Below are positions 45,850 to 57,882 of a stretch of DNA of 64,000 nucleotides, in pieces. The stretch lies in contig NC_049911.1 in NCBI RefSeq assembly GCF_001411555.2, forward strand, positions 3,782,001 to 3,846,000, in the 5' to 3' direction. How positions within the stretch are numbered: the first letter of the stretch is position 1; each line of letters opens with the position of its first letter. The DNA is from Juglans regia. Taxonomy: Eukaryota; Streptophyta; Magnoliopsida; Fagales; Juglandaceae. The notes under the pieces were generated by a model. That model made no database searches. It saw nothing but the letters and a program-made list of their open reading frames with translations, and had not been told where the DNA came from. Both the position numbers and the translations under genes were made by a program.

Positions 45850-47395
45850 AATCAATCATATATATAACTTTCTAATATATATAGAGCGTGGATTCTTTAT
45901 CCAACGGATACAATTTCAATAGAAACTAGATCTAATTAAGATAGATAAATAGAGACAGACACACAAAAGAAAGATAAAGTTATTATTATAATTAATTAAT
46001 TGTGGATTTGACAAAAAGAAAAATGATATTTACTGTTATAGAGTGTGCAAACACTGCACTCCTTTTGAAAAAAAGTGAGTAAATGTAAGACCCGCTTAAA
46101 AAAATTAATTTTGTAATGATAGATCACACTCTTTTTCAACTGGAGTGCGTAACGTTAGCATAACTCATGACTATATCTAACATTACTCTTGACAAAAATA
46201 AGTCTTTTAATAAATAGTTTTAGAAAAGCGACCTAGCTAAATCAATTATATAAACAACTTTCTAATATAGAGCGTGCATTCTTTATCCAACAGATACAAT
46301 TTCAATAGAAACTATATCTAATTAAGATAGATAAATAGAGACACACACAAAAGAAAGATAAAGTTATTATTATAATTAATTAATTGTGAATTTGACAAAA
46401 AGAAAAATTATATTTACAGTTATAGAGTGCGCAAACACTGTACTCATTTTGAAAAAAAAAAAGTAAATATAAGACCCGTATGAAAAAATTAATTTTGTAA
46501 TGGTGGACTACACTCTTTCTTAACTAGAGTGTACAACGTCTGCATAACTCACGATTGTATCTAACATTACTCTTGACAAAAATAAGTCTTTCAATAAACA
46601 GTCTTAGAAAAGCGACCTAGCTAAATCAATCATATATACAACTTTCTAATATAGAGCGTGCATTCTTTATCTAACGAATACAATTTCAATAGAAACTAGA
46701 TCTAATTAAGATAGATAAATAGAGACAGACACACAAAAGAAAGATAAAGTTATTATTATAATTAAGTAATTGTGGATTTGACAAAAGGAAAAATGATATT
46801 TACAGTTATAGAGTGTGCAAACACTGCACTTATTTTGAAAAGAGTGAGTAAATATAAGATCTACATGAAAAAATTAATTTTGTAATGATAGACCACATTC
46901 TTTTTCAACTGAAGTGCATAACGTTAGCACAACTCATGACTGTATCTAAACAAAAATAAGTCTTTCAATAAATAGTCTTAGAAAAGCGACCTAGCTAAAT
47001 CAATCATATATATATACAACTTTCTAATATAGAGCGTGCATTCTTTATCCAATGGATACAGTTTCAATACAAACTAGATCTAATTAAGATAGATATATAG
47101 AGACAGACATACAAAATAAAGATAAAGTTATTATTATAATTAATTAATTGTGGATTTGACAAGAAGAAAAATTATATTTACAGTTATAGAGTACGTAAAT
47201 ACTGTACTCATTTTGAAAAAAATGAATAAATGTAAGACCCGTATGAAAAAATTAATTTTGTAATGATAGACCACACTCTTTTCCAACTGAAATGCGTAAT
47301 GTCTGCACAACTCATGACTGTATCTAACATTATTCTTGACTTATTTAAAAAAAAGTCTTTCAATAAACAGTCTTATAAAAGCGGACTAGCTAGCT
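45850..47395. repeat. Tandem array, four units of about 384 bp
   Basis: The block GAGCGTG(G/C)ATTCTTTATC occurs at 45884, 46270, 46654 and 47032 (spacing 386, 384, 378). Each unit also carries AGATCTAATTAAGATAGATA-like, TTATTATTATAATTAA and GAAAAGCGACCTAGCTAAAT. Within each unit a MITE-like stretch starts AAAATGATATTTACAGTTAT and ends TATCTAACATTACTC. The units have diverged by scattered substitutions. No ORF. Confidence 0.92.
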
Positions 47396-48516
47396 AGCTA
47401 GCTAATTGTCATGTTGTTCCGTAATCAAAGCATAAATTGGATTACTTTTTATATGCTTTATTAATTATGTGCTCTGATCTTTTGATGTTTTGAGTTTGGT
47501 CCTCCGTTAAGTGTGGCGAAAGGAGGGGAAAGCAAGAACTCGAGATTGTGACATTTCCATTGACACTAAACTCCTTGGATCTGTTTCCTTTGTATTACAT
47601 AATATCTTGTGACCCCCCAATCTCCCATACATTGCAATTAATTAGATTCCTAATATCCCGGTGATTGTGAATCTTTTCTGTTGATGATAATGAGTAGATT
47701 AATGTTAAACAATAATTATGTGTCAAAGACTCATATATATATATATGAAAAATGATATAGATACATCAACAAAAGTGTACCTATCATTTGTACTGATAGT
47801 GTTCTCTTCTTCTTCTTTTTTTTCTTTTTTTTTTTTTTTAAAAATTTTTTTTTAGCATTTGTATTTGTTTATTTTTTAGTATTATGTTTTTTTTTTTTTT
47901 TGTATTCTAAAAAAATACACAAAAAAATGCATTGAAAAAAAAATACACTGCCCATTTCGGTACCAAATGTCGGTGGGAGTAGCACTCCCGGCCTATATAT
48001 ATAATACAGCTTTCCAATTTTCACCTTAAAATATTAGAAGATTTTTATTCTTAGACCAGTGTGTAGAATACAACACACATAGTAAAGTATTTACAGGGCA
48101 TAATTTGATTGAAAGATGAATTTTAAAATTTGAATCTTACAGATCAAATCTAATTATTTAAGTGATGTGGATGCTGTGTTCTACGTACCAAGTTAAAAAT
48201 AAAATTAATAACTCAATATATTAAGTCCACCCTACAATATATATCTCTCTCTTAAACACCAAAATTTGGCAATTATTGTCTTGATTTAATAATTGTTTGT
48301 AATCTCAAGAAAAGAAAAACAGATTAGTGCACGGATAGAATAATGTGTTGTCCTAATTTGTTAAAATTCTAAGATTTAGTGAAAGTAAATTTGAGATTAT
48401 GTGTAGTACAATAGATTCTTATGAATTGATCATGTACCATGCAAATGAACATATTATTTGGTGAATATTTTTTCAGGGCGAGTTTGATGCAAAATTCAAA
48501 CCATGCATATATAATA

Positions 48517-49165
48517 GAGGGATGTTAGAGATACAGAAGGATCTCATATATTGATGTGGCACACTATCATTATGTCACGTGTCTTTTTTTTCTTTTTCTT
48601 TTTTTTCTCCCTCTCTTTTCTCCCCCCTCCCTCGTGCCTCTCACCTCCTCCCCCTTTTTCAACCCCTCCCCACCCCCTCAGCTTCAATGCCCACAATCTT
48701 CGTCGCCCACCATCCTCTCTGTCATCTAGCACAAACTCACAATCAAACCACAATCTATTCAAAATTACAATGAAACTCACTCTCAAACCTATTGCCCACC
48801 ATCCTATCCATCGCCCACCACAAACTCACAATCAAACCACAATTCATTCAAAATTACAATGAAACTCACTCTCAAACCCACTGCCCACCATCCTATTTAT
48901 CACCCACCACAAACCCACAATCCGTCGTTAGTGGTATTGGGTTGATGCAAGAAAGACGTCAGCGGCGGCATTGAGCATCGTGAGGGTCACGATTAGGGGC
49001 TGGCAGTGAGGAGAGTGGCGGAGAGGTGTCGCTGTAAGGGAAAGGGGGAGGAGGAGAGAGGCATGGGGAGAAAGGGAGAGGGAAAAGAAAAATAGAGGAG
49101 ATGTCAGGAAAAAAAAAAAAACGTGGCACACTATTTGAGATCATTTTGTATCTATAGTGTTTTTC
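48517..49165. mobile_element. Non-autonomous Mutator-like element, perfect 9-bp duplication
   Basis: TATATAATA flanks both ends exactly (48508-48516 and 49166-49174). Termini GAGGGATGTTAGAGATACA and (reversed) GAAAAACACTATAGATACA are inverted. The inversion continues roughly 150 bp through GATCTCA, TGGCACAC and a long pyrimidine/purine tract. 649 bp with no transposase. The centre has an 89-bp tandem repeat (CACAAACTCACAATCAAACC) in 2-3 copies and a GC-rich stretch at 48940-49020. Confidence 0.88.
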
Positions 49166-49613
49166 TATATAATATTCCTTGTTGGCCTAACATGCAAAAT
49201 GCATGGCTGATATATACGTACGTTTATTTGTTTTTTATTTTTTATTTTAGTACTACGATGATTTCACATGGAATTGTTCATTAATTAATTATCCCCTACA
49301 AACAAACAAATAATTCCTAGTATTATAAAAAATAGTCCAAATTAAAGCATATTATATAAAATGGTCTTTTTTTTTTTGAAATAATAATCCTGTTGAAAAT
49401 CACCAACGGTTATTCAGCACGTATCATTGGGTAGGTCACATGAATTATTTTAGTATTTATATCGATAATTTTATAATGTTGACTTCTAAAGGACCACATG
49501 AGTAGTATTATTTCCAATAACGTTAGCGGTCTATTTCGCAATTACATATCATAATTATCGTTTGACCAACAAGCTGTCCTACTACAAGCTGCTGGGTCCT
49601 GTCATATAAATAT

Positions 49614-50281
49614 TGTGATAAACACAAGTAGAGTTCCTTCCACTTGAGAAGGTACTCAGTAACCACGAAACAAGACCCAAACAAGAAATCTCAAGAATCG
49701 TAGATCAACAGCACGAATATTAACAAGAACAAGTAAAAATAACAAGAAAAGTAAAAGGATAAGAAATACAAACAGATATAACGTGGTTCGGCCCTAATGG
49801 CCTACATCCACGGCAGGAACAGCCTCAGAGATTCTTCTTTATTGAGCAATCTTCAAAAGCCAATGTATATACACAGATCAAGCCAATATTGAGCCAAAAT
49901 ACAAGCCTCAATACAGCTTATTTCTTCCCTCAGTAAAACCCTAGAATCCCTCACATATGTACAAAGCTCTCTCTCTGTTCTCTTCGCAAACGGCAGAAAA
50001 CAATAGCTCACACAATAATCCCGTAACCCTAACACGGCTAAGAGGCATATATATATACACTGTAGAGATGACCGCACGTGTCCTTAATCCAGCGGCTGAA
50101 GAGCACAAGTCAGAAGGCCAAAAGGTTGCTCACGTGAGAATCACATGACCTCAACTCTGCATATCAATAAGTGCCGCTGCTTATCACCAAGGGTCCCACT
50201 CTTATAAATGCTGCATACACACGGTGTTAGAGAAAACAATATACAGAATGATGGGAGAAAATAGTTGACACAGAACTCACA
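49614..50281 (-). repeat. Left (3') LTR of intact copia
   Basis: 668 bp, TGTGATAAAC...AACTCACA. Contains AACAGATATAACGTGGTTCGGC and an internal TATATATATACA. Nearly identical to 54342-55024. Confidence 0.95.
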
Positions 50282-50357
50282 ATTCTCCACCTTGACAATA
50301 TTAAAACCATCACTTCTATCCTACTCTCATATCGGCTGTTCCTGCAATGTCCCTCTA

Positions 50358-53300
50358 TTAGGGATCCTTAACATTCTGCATGTTAATAAGGTTCAGACAG
50401 TGTCTGAACTTAGCTACTGGAAGGGACTTAGTCATCATGTCTGAGGGATTTTCCTCAGTTGGAATTTTCTCTACTCCAACTTCCTTAGACTCTATTACAT
50501 CCCTTACAAAATGAAGCCTAATATCTATATGCTTAGTCCTTTCATGATATACTTGATTTTTGGCCAAGTATATGGAACTTTGGTTATCACAATGTACAGT
50601 AATATTTCCATTGAAAATCCCTAATTCTCGTGATATACCATTTAGCCATATGGCTTCCTTTATAGCTTCTGTCAAAGCTATATATTCAGCCTCGGTAGTA
50701 GACAAGGCCACAACAGATTGTAAGTTTGACTTCCAACTAATAGCCCCTCCATAAGCAGTAAAAACATATCCTGTTAAGGATTTCCTGGTATCCAAATTAC
50801 CAGCATAATCAGCATCTACAAAACCCTCCAACTCACAACCCCTTTTAACATTTGAACCATATTTCAGGCCCAAATTTATAGTTCCAGAAATATACCTTAA
50901 GAGCCATTTAATAGCTTGCCAGTGAGCCTTACCAGGATTACCCATAAACCTACTGACAACACTGATAGCATAAGTAAGATCAGGTCTTGTGCATACCATA
51001 GCATACATCACACTTCCCACCATGCTAGCATAGGGAATTTGTTGCATGAATTTAATTTCAGATTCTGATTCTGGTGCCTGGCTAGAGGACAGCTTGTAAT
51101 GCTGACCCAGAGGTGTGCTTGCAGGTTTGACTTGGTCCAAATCAAACCTTTTTAGAATTTTTAAGAGATAATTTTTCTGAGATAGGTACAAACATCCCTT
51201 TGACCTATCTCTAATAATATCCATTCCTAAAATTCTACTAGCAGGTCCTAGTTCCTTCATGTCAAATTCTGATTTCAACATACACTTAGCCTGTTTGATT
51301 AAAGCAGGGTCTTTACAAGCCACTAACATATCATCTACATAAAGTAAAAGATATAGTAATGTTCCATTAACATCTTTATAGTAAACACAGCTGTCATAAC
51401 AGCTCCTTTTAAAATCATTTTCAAGCATGTAATTATCAAATCTTTTATAACACTGTCTAGGAGATTGTTTTAGACCATATAAAGATTTTTTAAGTAAACA
51501 AACTTGATTTGAGTTAATGTCTTTTATGAACCCCTCAGGGGGTTGCATGTAAATAACCTCTTCTAATTCTCCATGTAAAAAAGCAGTTTTTACATCCAGC
51601 TGTTCTAAGTGCAAATCATGATATGCAATGTGAGACAAAAGTAATCTAATGGAACTATGCTTAACCACAGGAGAGAATATCTCATTAAAATCTATTCCCT
51701 CTCTTTGAGTAAAGCCTTTAGCCACTAGCCTTGCCTTGAACCTAGTACCTTCTACCCCTGGTATGCCTTCCTTTCTTTTAAAGATCCACTTGGATCCCAC
51801 TAGTCTAACCCCATTAGGTTTGGTAACTAGTTCCCAAGTTTTGTTTTTATTTAAAGACTCCATTTCATCATGCATAACAAGTATCCACTTAGTGGCATCC
51901 TTGCTGGATATAGCCTCTTTATAAGTTCTTGGTTCTTGATAAACAACTTCATCTGCAACAGTCAAAGCAAAAGCTGTAAGCTCAGCTTGACCGTACCTAA
52001 GAGGTGGTTTTATAATCCTTTTCTTTCTGTCTCTTACTAAATTGTAAGAATCAGAACCTGGTTTATCTAATTCCTCTGAGTTTGAGTCCTCAGAGTTACT
52101 GTTTTGCCCAGTCTTAGGATCTATTGGGGTGTTTGCCCTCTCCACCTCAAATTGAACCTTTTCCCTAGTGATACTAGGTCTTTGGTTTACCTCTGACTTA
52201 GGTACCCTAGCCATTTCGGATTCATTAAAGACCACATCTCTGCTGATGATGCACTTATGTCTACCAGGTTCATCAAGCCACAATTTATACCCCTTCACAC
52301 CCTCAGGATATCCCACAAAGATACACTTGAGAGCCCTAGGGTCTAACTTATCTGTTTTTGAGTGTGCATAAGCTGTACAACCAAAAATTCTAAGATAATC
52401 GTAGCTAGGTGGTTTACCAGTCCACATTTCTTGAGGTGTTTTGAAATTTATGGCAGAGGAAGGACACTTATTAATTAAGTGTACTGCAGTGGCAGCAGCT
52501 TCTGCCCAGAAAGTTTTAGGTAACCCAGCATTAGATAACATGCATCTCACTCTCTCTAGAATAGTCCTATTCATTCTTTCAGCAAGACCATTCTGTTGGG
52601 GAGTTTCCCTCACAGTTTTGTGCCTTAAAATCCCCTCCTTTTGACAGAAAACATTAAACTCAGTTGACAGAAACTCTAGGCCATTATCAGTTCTTAAGAC
52701 TTTAAGTTTCCTGTCAACCTGATTCTCAACTAAGGATTTCCAGTCCTTGAAGGTTTTAAAAGTGTCACTCTTGTGCTTGAGAATGTAAATCCATACCTTC
52801 CTAGAGTAGTCATCAATGATGGAGAGGAAATAATTCCCTCCACCATGAGAAGCTACTCTAGAAGGTCCCCAAAGGTCAGAGTGTACATAATCAAGGGGCT
52901 GTGTAGTCATATGAGTTGCCCTTTTAAAACTGATTATTTTAGCCTTTCCAAAAACACAGTCTTCACAGAAAGGTAAATTTTCCAGACTATCATCAGTTAA
53001 CAAACTTTGTTTGTGTAATTCTGAAAGTCCTCTTTGACTAACATGCCCTAACTTCCTGTGCCAAAGCACAGCTTTATTTTCAATGGCATTCTGCACAGGG
53101 GATGCTTCCCCTACAGTGGTTTTTCCAATTAGAGTGTAAAGGCCATTTTTAATTACCCCTTTCATAATAGTGAGTGAACCTTTAGTAACTTTAAGGACCC
53201 CTGCTTCAGACTTAAAGGAATAACCTGAATTATCAAGTGTGCCAAGAGAAATCAAATTTCTCTTTAAGTCAGGTATAAATCTGACCTCCCTCAAAAGTCT

Positions 53301-54317
53301 CTCCATTCCATCATGTAATTTAAGTCTTATACACCTAATGCCCATGATTTTACAGGATTTATTATTCCCTAAAATTACATGTCCACCATCTAATTCAGAA
53401 AAGGTTTCAAACCAGTCCCTGTTGGGACACATGTGAAAAGAGCAATCAGAATCTAAAATCCACTCTTTTCCAGACCCTACCTCAGATACATTCAGTACCT
53501 CAGCACTTTCATACCCATCTAACACCACTGCTACATCTCCATCCTCTTTAATTTTGTTACCTGTCTGAGTTTTCCTATCAGGACAGTCTCTCTTGAAATG
53601 TCCTTCTTTATGACAAAGAAAACATTTTAACTGTTTTCCTTTTGACTTAGACCTTCCTTTCTTAAAATCTAATTTGTTTTTCTTGCCTCTCTTTTCTGGT
53701 CTTCCTCTAACAGACAAACCCTCACCAAGATCTCTTTTGTTATCTTCTTGATTCTGTAATTCCCTAGCATGAAGAACAGACTGCACTTCATCTAGAGACA
53801 GGGTATCTCTACCATACATCATGGTCTCCTTTAGATTCTGATATGAAGAGTCCAAAGAACTCAGCAAGAGGATTGCTTGATCCTCATCCTCCACCTTAAT
53901 GTCTATATTAGCTAGGTCTAATATAATTTTGTTAAAGGTATCTAGATGTTCCCCTATTTGAGTTCCAGGAGTCATCTTGAGAGTATATAACCTAGTTTTC
54001 TTACAAAGTCTGTTAGCCAGAGATTTTGTCATATAGAGATGTTCTAGCTTAAGCCAAATACCAGCAGCAGTTTCCTCACTTGCTACTTCCCTCAAAACTT
54101 TATCTCCTAAAGACAAAATAAGAACACTGTGGGCCTTTTGGAGAATGTCCTTATGGACTTCTCCCTTTCCTTCCTCTTTCGAGGAAAAACCCTTTTTATC
54201 AAAGGTGAGAGCATCTTGTAAGCCCTGTTGGACTAACAGAGCTCTCATCTTTATTCTCCATAACCCGAAGTCATTAAGCCCTGTAAATTTCTCAACATCA
54301 AATTTCGTGGTCCCCAT
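50358..54317 (-). CDS. Ty1-copia Gag-Pol polyprotein
   Basis: A single open frame of 1319 aa from the Met at 54317 ([11 protein letters not shown]). The frame stays open upstream into the PBS and LTR, so the longer start at 54371 is unlikely. In order: Gag (UBN2-like), zinc knuckle [14 protein letters not shown], protease [12 protein letters not shown], then integrase with HHCC (HRKLGH..CEDC) and D-D-E ([25 protein letters not shown]). RT follows with [30 protein letters not shown] and YVDDM. RNase H has [14 protein letters not shown] and HCDNQS. All domains are full length. One oddity: the protease active site, DSG in the family, is DSD. Function is replication of the element; activity is uncertain because of the protease change. 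Confidence 0.96.
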   Translation of the reverse strand: MGTTKFDVEKFTGLNDFGLWRIKMRALLVQQGLQDALTFDKKGFSSKEEGKGEVHKDILQKAHSVLILSLGDKVLREVASEETAAGIWLKLEHLYMTKSLANRLCKKTRLYTLKMTPGTQIGEHLDTFNKIILDLANIDIKVEDEDQAILLLSSLDSSYQNLKETMMYGRDTLSLDEVQSVLHARELQNQEDNKRDLGEGLSVRGRPEKRGKKNKLDFKKGRSKSKGKQLKCFLCHKEGHFKRDCPDRKTQTGNKIKEDGDVAVVLDGYESAEVLNVSEVGSGKEWILDSDCSFHMCPNRDWFETFSELDGGHVILGNNKSCKIMGIRCIRLKLHDGMERLLREVRFIPDLKRNLISLGTLDNSGYSFKSEAGVLKVTKGSLTIMKGVIKNGLYTLIGKTTVGEASPVQNAIENKAVLWHRKLGHVSQRGLSELHKQSLLTDDSLENLPFCEDCVFGKAKIISFKRATHMTTQPLDYVHSDLWGPSRVASHGGGNYFLSIIDDYSRKVWIYILKHKSDTFKTFKDWKSLVENQVDRKLKVLRTDNGLEFLSTEFNVFCQKEGILRHKTVRETPQQNGLAERMNRTILERVRCMLSNAGLPKTFWAEAAATAVHLINKCPSSAINFKTPQEMWTGKPPSYDYLRIFGCTAYAHSKTDKLDPRALKCIFVGYPEGVKGYKLWLDEPGRHKCIISRDVVFNESEMARVPKSEVNQRPSITREKVQFEVERANTPIDPKTGQNSNSEDSNSEELDKPGSDSYNLVRDRKKRIIKPPLRYGQAELTAFALTVADEVVYQEPRTYKEAISSKDATKWILVMHDEMESLNKNKTWELVTKPNGVRLVGSKWIFKRKEGIPGVEGTRFKARLVAKGFTQREGIDFNEIFSPVVKHSSIRLLLSHIAYHDLHLEQLDVKTAFLHGELEEVIYMQPPEGFIKDINSNQVCLLKKSLYGLKQSPRQCYKRFDNYMLENDFKRSCYDSCVYYKDVNGTLLYLLLYVDDMLVACKDPALIKQAKCMLKSEFDMKELGPASRILGMDIIRDRSKGCLYLSQKNYLLKILKRFDLDQVKPASTPLGQHYKLSSSQAPESESEIKFMQQIPYASMVGSVMYAMVCTRPDLTYAISVVSRFMGNPGKAHWQAIKWLLRYISGTINLGLKYGSNVKRGCELEGFVDADYAGNLDTRKSLTGYVFTAYGGAISWKSNLQSVVALSTTEAEYIALTEAIKEAIWLNGISRELGIFNGNITVHCDNQSSIYLAKNQVYHERTKHIDIRLHFVRDVIESKEVGVEKIPTEENPSDMMTKSLPVAKFRHCLNLINMQNVKDP

Positions 54318-54341
54318 AGAACCTAAGCTCTTGATACCAAT

Positions 54342-55024
54342 TGTGATAAACACAAGCAGAGTTCCTTCCACTTGAGAAGGTACTCAGTAACCACGAAACA
54401 AGACCCAAACAAGAAATCTCAAGAATCGTAGATCAACAGCACGAATATTAACAAGAACAAGTAAAAATAACAAGAAAAGTAAAAGGATAAGAAATACAAA
54501 CAGATATAACGTGGTTCGGCCCTAATGGCCTACATCCACAGCAGGAACAGCCTCAGAGATTCTTCTTTATTGAGCAATCTTCAAAAGCCAATGTATATAC
54601 ACAGATCAAGCCAATACTGAGCCAAAATACAAGCCTCAATACAGCTTATTTCTTCCCTCAGTAAAACCCTAGAATCCCTCACATATGTACAAAGCTCTCT
54701 CTCTATTCTCTTCGCAAACGGCAGAAAACAATAGCTCACACAATAATCCCGTAACCCTAACACGGCTAAGAGGCATATATATATACACTGTAGAGATGAC
54801 CGCACGTGTCCTTAATCCAGCGGCTGAAGAGCACAAGTCAGAAGAGCACAAGTCAGAAAGCCAAAAGGTTGCTCACGTGAGAATCACATGACCTCAACTC
54901 TGCATATCAATAAGTGCCGCTGCTTATCACCAAGGGTCCCACTCTTATAAATGCTGCATACACACGGTGTTAGAGAAAACAATATACAGAATGATGGGAG
55001 AAAATAGTTGACACAGAACTCACA
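54342..55024 (-). repeat. Right (5') LTR of intact copia
   Basis: 683 bp. It is 15 bp longer than the left copy owing to a tandem duplication of AGAGCACAAGTCAGA near 54830-54860. As the 5' LTR on the minus strand it would hold the promoter. Confidence 0.95.
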
Positions 55025-55434
55025 AATATATATATATATATATATATAATATATGGTACCTATAAAAACAATAATTAGAGAAACGATATTCACAATTTTC
55101 TCATTACAAGAAGGCTGGCTAGTCACTCACGTACCTATATACGTAGCTAGCCCATAAAACTTGGAAAAGAACCCCTAACAAATATGATTTGAAAGCTCGT
55201 ATTATGCATCCATGCATGCATGCTTTCAATTAATTAATCCCAATCACATTTGTCCAACATATAATATATATATATATATATATATTTTAACGAAAGAAGC
55301 AAGTGATCATTTTGCCTTATTATAATTTATTATAACGTACGTATAGAGTGATATTAGATTCAATTTTAAAATATATAAATTTTGCATATTTCTTTTAAAA
55401 AATAGTTATGCTCACCAATATAAAAATTAGTTTT

Positions 55435-55603
55435 TTAAAAAAAATATATATTCGTCATCCATTTTCTCATCATCCCATGATGTAATATTAGATAATATGT
55501 TCACAAGTGAGATAGAATAAATATTAAATAGTCTACAATCATCTAATGACACATCATAAAATGATGAGAGCACGATAAGAATTATGATGATTAGTAACAT
55601 TAC
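55435..55603. repeat. MITE related to those at 7.3 and 27.5 kb
   Basis: The right end ATGATGATTAGTAACATTAC, reversed, begins GTAATGTTACTAATCATC, like GTAATGCTACTTATCATC at 7281. Internal blocks TTAGATAATATGTTCACAAG and ATCATCTAATGACA are shared with the other copies. Confidence 0.55.
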
Positions 55604-56879
55604 ATTTTTTTTTTTTTTATACGCAAGTATCAAATTTGCTCACTTCTTTTAATTGAAGCGATTCTACGCACTAATACGCGCACTCATTCAATATGATTGA
55701 TCATAAAGTAAATTTTATTGAAAACAGTACTAATTTAAATTTAAAATATGAAGACAAGAATATTAATATACAAATTAATACGTAAACTTATTTATACATG
55801 ACAAAACTCACGTATGGGATTGGATGAGAGTGTTGTTAGCCGGTAGCAATCCCTCAAATTTCTTTTTAATTAGAATCATGTGTTGTTGGAAGATAGAAGA
55901 ATCGAAATAAATTCCCATGAATGATTATTGTATTAATTGAACATGTATATGTTTCTTGTTTTTTTCCGGCCATTGATTTAAATATATTATAATTTACATG
56001 ATGTCCACATGATGATCCTTATATTATTATGTGCCGCTAATTATAACTAATTAAAAAGGCATTAGATCAATTATATCTAAAATCTGATGATGGGATTTAT
56101 TGGGTAGGAGGTTCCATCTAATTAATTGTCCCATTGATAGGACTTTCGGCCAATATCTTAATCATCAGTATCTTAACAATAGCATCAAAATCAAAAGCAT
56201 GCAACATGCATCGATCATATCTTAATAGATTTTATTATATATCAGTCATTATTCATTCTCATATTTTATATTTTATAATTTTTTTTATAAAATACTATAA
56301 AGTGTGAAGATAAATAATAATTGATGAGAAGAATTATTCTATCTTAATTACTATTAATTATTGATGCCATAGCTAATTGAAAATTTCCGTACATATATTG
56401 AATTAAATATTGAATAAAGTATTCTTATTTTTATATATTAGAAAAAAGATGAGGATCCATGTCAACTTCAAGTCCTAAATCTCATTAATTCAAGCAATAA
56501 TGCTCTAAGTTTGAGACACGAAATATCCATTAATCATGTAACAATACTCAAAATTGTATCTAAACAATCTATAACTTTGCAACCCAAAGTGACAGAGTCG
56601 TGGGAACATTTTACATGCTTAATTCATACCGACACTATTAACGGATACTGTTCATGTGAGTGTCTCGTGTGAGACCTCCGAAATCTTCTAAACTGGGTTG
56701 ATTGGGATAAAGAATAATGATAATTGACCATCTGAAATTTATAGCTCAGATGAATTTTTTTATGTGGCAGCACCAGGTAATGTGCCATGTGATTTATTAA
56801 AAAAAACACAAACACATGAAAGCTAAGATTTTAACATTCATCTTTTGTGTTTTTGGACGTTATTTTGTTTTGAATGTAT

Positions 56880-57062
56880 TTTTTTTAAAAAAATGACATT
56901 TGCAATCCATGAGTATCCAAGCCCCCCGCGCACTTTCTTTGATAAAAGTGGATAATTTTGCAGACCCGCATGACAAAATTATTTTTTAATGATGAATTCT
57001 AATTTTTTTTTAAAGAAAGTATAGAATTTGTACACTTTAAGACTATATATAATATTACTCAT
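56880..57062. repeat. MITE remnant
   Basis: Right end ACTATATATAATATTACTC and internal AGACCCGCATGACAAAATTA match the MITE embedded in the 45.85-47.39 kb array. The left end is unclear. Confidence 0.45.
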
Positions 57063-57882
57063 TTTATTTTTATTTTTATAATAAACTATGTGACACTACA
57101 TGATAACTTCATGTCAAGAGGGCATCTGACTGATAATATTCCAATAACCTAGTCTCAATGATAAAAGGCGTAAGATTGACAAAAAATTTGTTAAAACGAA
57201 AGGCTTCGATCAATTTATCTATGATCCTTATGACCAACTCACATGAAGGTTGCCAAGATCCTTTGGATCAATTGGAAATCTTGATTTTTTACTAAGAGAA
57301 TTAAGGATCGAATTCCCCGCCCCATGTATTAAAAAACAAAAAAAACTCACATGAAGGTTGTGGAATTCAGATATTTACGCCTGACAAAAGTGGAGGAGCT
57401 TGAGTGGAAGAATAAAAAATTCTACTCGTCATTTTTATATCAAACACTACGCATGATTTTATTTATTTATTTATTTATTAAATGTGTGGACGTATAAATG
57501 ATGAGTAGAAAAAATTTTTTAGTTTAACAAGAATAAAATAAATAAATTTAAATAAATAAATATGATGTGTAATATATAGATGATGAGTAAAATGGCTCAT
57601 CACACCAATATTACATTCAAAACGAGGCTTTTAAAGCCCTATTATTTTTGGAACGAACTCTTCTCTTAAACCTGACCTCTCTCAAACCTGACCTTGGGCT
57701 GAGGTCGAACGGGAGATATCGCTGAAATTCTGAAATAAGATCTAGCCCAATCAAGGCCCAAAATGAATTCTCACTCCAAATTGAATGACACTCCAATACG
57801 CAGCGTTTTGCAGACTCCCACTCCCGCCCTGAGAGAGCCATTTTCAAACTCTGCCGAATCCCCGATACCTGTGAATCAGAGC

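Larger units (their letters stand above)
41401..49613. other. Repeat-rich spacer between the kinase gene and the intact copia element
   Basis: No host exon recognised on either strand. It should include the kinase promoter near 41.4 kb. Contents: a 7-mer repeat, degenerate direct repeats, at least five Tourist-like MITEs, the tandem array at 45.85-47.39 kb and the Mutator-like element at 48.5-49.2 kb. 47.4-48.5 kb is AT-rich with long T runs and nothing identifiable. Confidence 0.6.
49614..55024 (-). mobile_element. Young, nearly intact Ty1-copia retrotransposon
   Basis: Complete: 5-bp duplication AATAT on both sides (49609-49613 and 55025-55029), two LTRs, PBS and PPT. TTGATACCA beside the right LTR is the tRNA-Met PBS on the minus strand. 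CTCCACCTTGAC beside the left LTR is the PPT seen from the plus strand. One continuous Gag-Pol frame lies between. The LTRs differ by about five substitutions and one 15-bp tandem duplication, so insertion is recent. By sequence it is nearest to the Tnt1/Tork group. Confidence 0.96.
55025..57882. other. AT-rich spacer upstream of Haspin
   Basis: No host exon recognised on either strand. Holds AT microsatellites at about 55025-55050 and 55262-55285, MITE remnants listed separately, and the Haspin promoter and 5'UTR, which should lie within the last few hundred bases (57600-57882, noticeably less AT-rich). Confidence 0.6.
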
